Part shown: positions 6,836 to 10,974 of the stretch, in pieces
Numbering within the stretch: position 1 is the first letter of the stretch
Layout of the letters: every line of letters starts with the position of its first letter
DNA from: an uncultured Nocardiopsis sp.
Lineage (GTDB): Bacteria > Actinomycetota > Actinomycetes > Streptosporangiales > Streptosporangiaceae
Assembly: GCA_937957845.1 (NCBI GenBank)
Contig: CALGOD010000430.1
Span: forward strand, 1-10,974
Direction of reading: 5' to 3'
DNA: 10,974 bases
Notes under the pieces: generated by a model
Told to the model about the DNA's origin: nothing
Database searches by the model: none
The model's input: the letters and a program-made list of their open reading frames with translations, nothing else
Translations under genes and position numbers: made by a program

Positions 6836-9481
6836 TCAGCCCGTGTTCTGCAGGCCCGCGGCCACACCGTTGACCGACAACAGCAGCAACCGCTCCAGGT
6901 GCTGCTGGTCCTGCTCTGACAACGTGTCGGCCTCCTCGCCCCGCAGTGCCTCCAGCGCACGCAACTGCAGGTGGGACAAGGCGTCCACGTACGGGTTGCG
7001 CAGGTCGACCGCCCGGGAGAGCACCGCGCGGTTCTCCAGCAGCCGGGTGTGTCCGGTCACCTCCAGTACCAGCCGTCGGGTGAGGTCGTACTCGGCCAAC
7101 ACCCTCTCGCTCAGCTCCGGTCGTCCGCCCAGGGCCAGGTAGCGCTCGGCGATGGCGCGGTCGGTCTTGGCCAGGCTCATCTCCGCGTTGTCCAACAGCG
7201 AGGAGAACATGGGCCACTCTCGGTAGGCGTCCTGGAGCACGCCGATGTCATCGACGGCGGCCAGACCCGTGCCGAGTCCGTACCAGCCGGGCAGGTTGAT
7301 CCGGGTCTGGGTCCAGGCGAACACCCACGGGATGGCGCGCAGGTCCTCCAGACCACGGGCGGCGCCACGGCGCGCGGGACGCGAACCGAGCCGCAGTTCT
7401 CCCAGTTCCTCCAAAGGACTGACCCGGGAGAACCACACCGCGAAGTCCTCGGTGTCGATCAGTTCCAGGTAGGTCTCCTGGGCCGCGGCGGCGATGGCGT
7501 CGGCGTACTCGCGGTACCTGCGTTCGGCCGAGCGCTCACGCTCCTGGACCCCGTCTGTGGAGGCCATGAGTACCGCGTGTCCGACCTGTTCGATGTGACG
7601 GCGGGCGATCGCGGACTGCCCGTAGCGGGCGAAGATGACCTCTCCCTGCTCGGTGACCTTGAACCGACCACCGACCGAACCGGGGGCTTGGGCGAGCAGG
7701 GCGCGGCTGGCCGGCCCGCCACCGCGGCCGAGCGAACCTCCACGGCCGTGGAACAGGGTCAAACGCACGTCGTGCTCGCGCGCCCACGCGGCCAGACGGG
7801 CCTGGGCGTCGTACAGGCGCAGCGTGGCGCTGACCGGACCCACGTCCTTGGCCGAGTCGCTGTAGCCGAGCATGACCTCCAGACGGCGGCCCGTCTCCTC
7901 CAGGCGCTCCCGGACCCGAGGAAGCTCCAGCATGCCCTCCAGGACCTGGGGGGAGGCGTCCAGGTCCGCCCCGGTCTCGAACAGCGGGATGACGTCGAGG
8001 ACGGGGACGCGTTCGGGTGGAAGGGCGTAGGAGGCCAGTTCGTGGACGGCCGCGATGTCCTCGGCCGAGCGGGTGAAGCTGACGATGTAGCGACGGCAGG
8101 CCTCGACACCGAAACGCTCCTGGATCCAGGCGATCACCCGGATCGTGGCGAGGACCTCCTCCGTGCGTTCGGAGGGCTTTCCGCCCTCGCGCAGTTCGGC
8201 GAGCGCGGCGGCGTGCACCTCGCTGTGCTGGCGGATCTCCAACTCGGCGAGGTGGAAGCCGAAGGTCTGCGCCTGCCAGATCAGGTGCTGCAGGCCACCG
8301 TAGGCCTGGCGTGCGGCGCCGGCCGCGGCCAGGGAGTCCTGCACGATGCGCAGGTCGGCCAGGAAGGCGTCGGCGTCGGGGTAGGCGAGATCGGCGTCGC
8401 GCTCCCTCGTGGCGCGCAGACGCGCCGTGGCCAGCAACATCATCTGGCGGTGCGGCTCGTTGGGCGAGCGCGCGCCGATGTCCGCCATCAGTGTGGGATG
8501 CCCCGCCCTGGCGGTGGAGAGCGCGTCGAGCAGCGCGGGGGCCGCGGGTGTGAGGTTGGAGTAGGCGGTGAGGGTGCGTCCCACCCTTTCACAGGCGCTC
8601 TCCAGGCCACGCAGCACGTGCTCGGACTGGATGAGGACGGCCTCCCTGGTCACCTCGTGGGTGACGTAGGGGTTGCCGTCCCGGTCCCCGCCGATCCAGC
8701 TGCCGTAGCGGACGAAGGGCGTGGCGCGGGGCGGACGTGTCCCCGTGTGCTCGGGGTCGATCGCCGCGTCCAGGCTTCGGTACACCTGCGGGATGACGGA
8801 GAAGATGGTCTCGTCGAAGGCGGCCAACGCGGTGCGCACCTCGTCGAGCGGGTTGAGCCTGGTGTAGCGCAACTGGGAGGTGCGCCAGAGCAGGTCGATC
8901 TCCTCCAGAAGGCGGCGGTGCGCCTCGGCGGCGGCGCTGCTGCCTTGATGGGAGGCGTGCCAGGCCTCCAGCTGGGCGCTGATCCGCTGGATGGAGGTGG
9001 ACACCGCCCGGCGACGGGCCTCGGTGGGGTGGGCGGTGAACACGGGGTGGAACTCCATGTCCGCGACCAGCTCGCCCAGGCGTTCCTCACCGCCCTCCTC
9101 CTCACGGATGGCGCGCACGGCCGCCGCCAGGGACTCCCGAGGCGGGTTGGCCGCGTCGTCCCTCTCCCGCAGGGCCCGCATGCGGTGGTGCTCCTCGGCC
9201 AGGTTGGCCAGATGGAAGTAGACGGTGAAGGCGCGGGCCACCTGCTTGGCCCGTTCCAACGGCCAGGCGGCGACGATCGCGGTGACCTCCTCCGCTGTGA
9301 CCGAACCGTCACGAGCGCCGATCACTGCCCGCCTGAGCCTCTCGACATCGTCGAGCAGATCCTCGCCACCGCTTTCCGCAAGGACCGTTCCGAGCATCTC
9401 GCCGAGCAGTTTGACGTCATTCCTGAGTTGTTCGGGAACTTCCTGCCGGGCACTGTCGCGTTCTGCGCTTACCGCTGTCAT
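6836..9481 (-). CDS. ppc: Phosphoenolpyruvate carboxylase (881 aa)
   Basis: Adds bicarbonate to phosphoenolpyruvate to form oxaloacetate, refilling the TCA cycle; a soluble enzyme, tetrameric in the family. Length 881 is close to the 883 of the E. coli enzyme, and the key motifs are intact: FTAHPTEARRR with catalytic H151, GGDRDGNPYVT (264-274), GYSDSAKDVG with K545 (539-548), FHGRGGSLGRGGGP with H578, R580 and R586 (577-590), RAIPWVFAWTQTR (715-727), SLAKTD with K772, LRNPYVD with R828, and the C-terminal QNTG. K772, R828 and N879 match residues that bind the inhibitor aspartate in E. coli, so feedback by aspartate is plausible. The ATG at 9481 has no good Shine-Dalgarno site; TAGGCT eight bases upstream suggests a leaderless mRNA. 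It is divergent from the carboxylase gene at 9748. Confidence 0.97.
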   Translation of the reverse strand: MTAVSAERDSARQEVPEQLRNDVKLLGEMLGTVLAESGGEDLLDDVERLRRAVIGARDGSVTAEEVTAIVAAWPLERAKQVARAFTVYFHLANLAEEHHRMRALRERDDAANPPRESLAAAVRAIREEEGGEERLGELVADMEFHPVFTAHPTEARRRAVSTSIQRISAQLEAWHASHQGSSAAAEAHRRLLEEIDLLWRTSQLRYTRLNPLDEVRTALAAFDETIFSVIPQVYRSLDAAIDPEHTGTRPPRATPFVRYGSWIGGDRDGNPYVTHEVTREAVLIQSEHVLRGLESACERVGRTLTAYSNLTPAAPALLDALSTARAGHPTLMADIGARSPNEPHRQMMLLATARLRATRERDADLAYPDADAFLADLRIVQDSLAAAGAARQAYGGLQHLIWQAQTFGFHLAELEIRQHSEVHAAALAELREGGKPSERTEEVLATIRVIAWIQERFGVEACRRYIVSFTRSAEDIAAVHELASYALPPERVPVLDVIPLFETGADLDASPQVLEGMLELPRVRERLEETGRRLEVMLGYSDSAKDVGPVSATLRLYDAQARLAAWAREHDVRLTLFHGRGGSLGRGGGPASRALLAQAPGSVGGRFKVTEQGEVIFARYGQSAIARRHIEQVGHAVLMASTDGVQERERSAERRYREYADAIAAAAQETYLELIDTEDFAVWFSRVSPLEELGELRLGSRPARRGAARGLEDLRAIPWVFAWTQTRINLPGWYGLGTGLAAVDDIGVLQDAYREWPMFSSLLDNAEMSLAKTDRAIAERYLALGGRPELSERVLAEYDLTRRLVLEVTGHTRLLENRAVLSRAVDLRNPYVDALSHLQLRALEALRGEEADTLSEQDQQHLERLLLLSVNGVAAGLQNTG

Positions 9482-9489
9482 GATCCCCG

Positions 9490-9495
9490 AGCCTA
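9490..9495 (-). promoter_or_regulatory. Candidate -10 element for leaderless ppc transcript
   Basis: The minus strand reads TAGGCT, a TANNNT hexamer identical to the one ahead of the lysR gene, with eight bases to the ppc ATG. No convincing -35 hexamer lies 16-19 bases upstream, so other promoters in the AT-rich part of the gap are possible. Confidence 0.35.
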
Positions 9496-9713
9496 CAGAG
9501 ATCGCGCCCCCTCCCAGGTGCGCGGGGGCTTATTTCGAAGGTTTTGCCCGAGCGTTAAGAATTGTTCCTCCCGATAAAGATCAGAACATTCCCTCACGCG
9601 GTTTTCCCGGCACGGGAGAGGCGCTTCCCACTCTTTTCCGAGTCTCGCTTCTCCTTCTTCGGGGAGCCGACCCGACCACTCCCTACCAGCGAGTAACCCG
9701 ATCCTCCCTCTCC

Positions 9714-9739
9714 TTGACGGGAGGGCACGCGGTTAACCT
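9714..9739 (+). promoter_or_regulatory. Candidate promoter of the carboxylase beta gene
   Basis: TTGACG (9714-9719) and TAACCT (9734-9739) look like -35 and -10 hexamers, but the spacer is only 14 bases, shorter than the usual 16-18. The -10 lies eight bases before the ATG at 9748, which fits a leaderless mRNA; no Shine-Dalgarno site precedes the ATG. The -10 overlaps the palindrome GGTTAACC (9731-9738), which may be an operator. Confidence 0.45.
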
Positions 9740-9747
9740 GCGTAGTT

Positions 9748-10974
9748 ATGGCCACAGAAGCCCCTGAACCACTGTCCGCGGACGAGATCGACATCCGTAC
9801 CACCGCGGGCAAGCTCGCCGACCTGCAGCGGCGCCGTTACGAGGCCGTCCACGCGGGGTCCGCGCGAGCCGTTGAGAAACAGCACGCCAAGGGCAAGATG
9901 ACCGCCCGCGAACGGATCGACGCCCTGCTCGATCCGGGCTCGTTCGTGGAGTTCGACGCCTTGGCCCGACACCGCTCCACCAGCTTCGGGCTGGAGGCGA
10001 ACCGGCCCTACGGCGACGGCGTCGTCACCGGCTACGGAACGGTCGACGGTCGACCGATCGCCGTGTTCAGCCAGGACGTCACCGTCTTCGGAGGCTCACT
10101 GGGAGAGGTCTACGGCGAGAAGATCTGCAAGGTCCTCGACCACGCCCTGAACACCGGATGCCCCGTCGTGGGCATCAACGAGGGCGGCGGTGCGCGCATC
10201 CAGGAAGGAGTCGTGGCGCTCGGCCTGTACGCCGAGATCTTCAAGCGCAACACCCACGCCTCCGGCGTCATCCCGCAGATCGACTTCATCGTGATGGTCG
10301 ACCAGACCTCCCAGATGTTCATCACCGGACCCGACGTCATCAAGACCGTCACCGGCGAGGACGTCTCCATGGAGGAACTGGGAGGCGCGGCCACCCACTC
10401 CGGCAAGTCGGGCGTCGCCCACTACATGGGCGCCGACGAACAGGACGCCATCGACTACGTCAAGGAACTGCTCGCGCATCTTCCCGACAACAACCTGGAG
10501 GACGTACCGCTCCTGCCCGCCGAGGAGCCTCCGGGCGAGGAGGTCACCGACGACGACCTGGCCCTGGACACCTTCATCCCGGACTCGGCCAACCAGCCCT
10601 ACGACATGCGGACGGTCATCGAGAGCGTCCTGGACGACGGTGACTTCCTGGAGGTCCACGCCCAGTTCGCCACCAACCTCGTGGTGGGCTTCGGACGTGT
10701 GGACGGCCAGTCCGTCGGCATCGTGGCCAACCAGCCCCTGAGCCTCGCGGGCTGCCTGGACATCGACGCCTCCGAGAAGGCCGCGCGCTTCGTGCGCACC
10801 TGCGACGCCTTCAACGTTCCGGTGCTGACCTTCGTGGACGTGCCCGGCTTCCTGCCCGGCACCGACCAGGAGTGGGACGGCATCATTCGCCGCGGCGCCA
10901 CGTTGTTGTACGCCTCCGCCGAGGCCACGGTCCCGCTGGTCACCGTGATCACCCGCAAGGCCTTCGGCGGCGCC
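9748..10974 (+). CDS. pccB: Acyl-CoA (propionyl-CoA-type) carboxylase beta subunit, N-terminal 409 codons, with internal 18-residue gap
   Basis: Carboxyltransferase subunit that moves CO2 from carboxybiotin to propionyl-CoA or acetyl-CoA, giving methylmalonyl- or malonyl-CoA; works as a hexamer with a biotinylated alpha subunit. The two crotonase-like halves are evident. N-domain features: KMTARERIDALLDPGSF (50-66), GYGTVDGRPIAVFSQDVTVFGGSLGE (95-120), GINEGGGARIQEGV (142-155), FITGPDVIKTVTGEDV (191-206). C-domain features: IPDSANQPYDMR (277-288), GIVANQP (324-330), DASEKAARFVRTCDAFNVPVLTFVDVPGFLPG (340-371), TRKAFGGA (402-409), where the window ends. Between IPQI (175-178) and DFIVMVDQ (179-186) about 18 residues that carry GPCAGGAVYSP in relatives are absent, removing the N-domain oxyanion hole. 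The frame stays open and codon bias normal. Expected full length is about 510 residues rather than about 530. The ATG at 9748 lacks a Shine-Dalgarno site. birA nearby fits a biotin-dependent system. Confidence 0.9.
   Translation, partial: MATEAPEPLSADEIDIRTTAGKLADLQRRRYEAVHAGSARAVEKQHAKGKMTARERIDALLDPGSFVEFDALARHRSTSFGLEANRPYGDGVVTGYGTVDGRPIAVFSQDVTVFGGSLGEVYGEKICKVLDHALNTGCPVVGINEGGGARIQEGVVALGLYAEIFKRNTHASGVIPQIDFIVMVDQTSQMFITGPDVIKTVTGEDVSMEELGGAATHSGKSGVAHYMGADEQDAIDYVKELLAHLPDNNLEDVPLLPAEEPPGEEVTDDDLALDTFIPDSANQPYDMRTVIESVLDDGDFLEVHAQFATNLVVGFGRVDGQSVGIVANQPLSLAGCLDIDASEKAARFVRTCDAFNVPVLTFVDVPGFLPGTDQEWDGIIRRGATLLYASAEATVPLVTVITRKAFGGA

Larger units (their letters stand above)
9482..9747. 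promoter_or_regulatory. Divergent control region between ppc and the carboxylase beta gene
   Basis: This 266-bp gap is clearly richer in A and T than its surroundings, especially at 9528-9600 (for example TTATTTCGAAGGTTTTG and TTAAGAATTGTT). A pyrimidine-rich stretch (about 9625-9660) follows on the plus strand. The gap should hold both promoters. No gene or RNA structure longer than short hairpins was seen; the small frames crossing it are extensions of shadows from the flanking genes. Confidence 0.6.

Noticed and set aside
6971..9577. 868-codon open frame on the plus strand across ppc
   Set aside because: Exact antisense of ppc, which carries all PEP carboxylase motifs. The product is low-complexity Gly/Val/Gln-rich.
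9540..9600. ECF-type promoter (GGAAT/GGAAC with GTT) in the ppc upstream region
   Set aside because: GGAAT and GGAAC occur on the minus strand, but no GTT lies at the spacing expected for such promoters.
9594..9812. 72-codon minus-strand frame crossing the carboxylase start
   Set aside because: It is antisense to the beginning of a well-supported gene, lacks a good ribosome-binding site and ends in a Lys/Ser/Arg-rich stretch with no family resemblance.

Overview
The window is chromosomal DNA from a GC-rich actinobacterium. Third codon positions are almost all G or C. GTG and TTG starts occur, and several genes start without a Shine-Dalgarno sequence. The gene content (type-B succinate dehydrogenase with a divergent LysR regulator, an Rv1264-like adenylate cyclase, a HTH-less biotin ligase, PEP carboxylase and an actinobacterial acyl-CoA carboxylase beta subunit) suggests Streptosporangiales/Nocardiopsaceae or a relative. 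That placement is inference from family resemblance, not from a search.

Layout. 1-2067 (minus): the first 453 codons of sdhA, preceded directly by the complete sdhC. 2068-2147: an 80-bp divergent control region with three inverted repeats, one a classic LysR T-N11-A box. 2148-3098 (plus): LysR-type regulator. 3099-3187: GC-rich hairpins between converging genes. 3188-3823 (minus): metallo-beta-lactamase-fold hydrolase with its own promoter. 3912-4901 (minus): class III adenylate cyclase, with an 18-bp perfect palindrome just ahead of its start. 5033-5566 (minus): membrane protein with a bacterial PH domain, followed by a composite hairpin. 5634-6494 (minus): birA. 6495-6835: a 341-bp gap with a large stem-loop and no convincing gene. 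6836-9481 (minus): ppc. 9482-9747: divergent promoter region. 9748-10974 (plus): the first 409 codons of an acyl-CoA (propionyl-CoA) carboxylase beta subunit, cut by the window end.

How the genes fit together. Succinate dehydrogenase, PEP carboxylase and a propionyl-CoA-type carboxylase all act at the four-carbon end of the TCA cycle: they oxidise succinate, make oxaloacetate, and lead propionyl-CoA toward succinyl-CoA. BirA would attach biotin to the partner subunit of the carboxylase. The cyclase makes cAMP; no cAMP receptor is encoded here.

The most unusual observation is in the carboxylase beta subunit. It is otherwise well conserved, but it lacks about 18 consecutive residues (54 nt, in frame) just where the family carries the GPCAGGA segment that forms the N-domain oxyanion hole. 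It could be a real variant with altered or no catalysis, a recent deletion, or a sequence error. Most of the rest of the window is ordinary core metabolism. No CRISPR array, tRNA, rRNA, insertion sequence or phage gene was seen.
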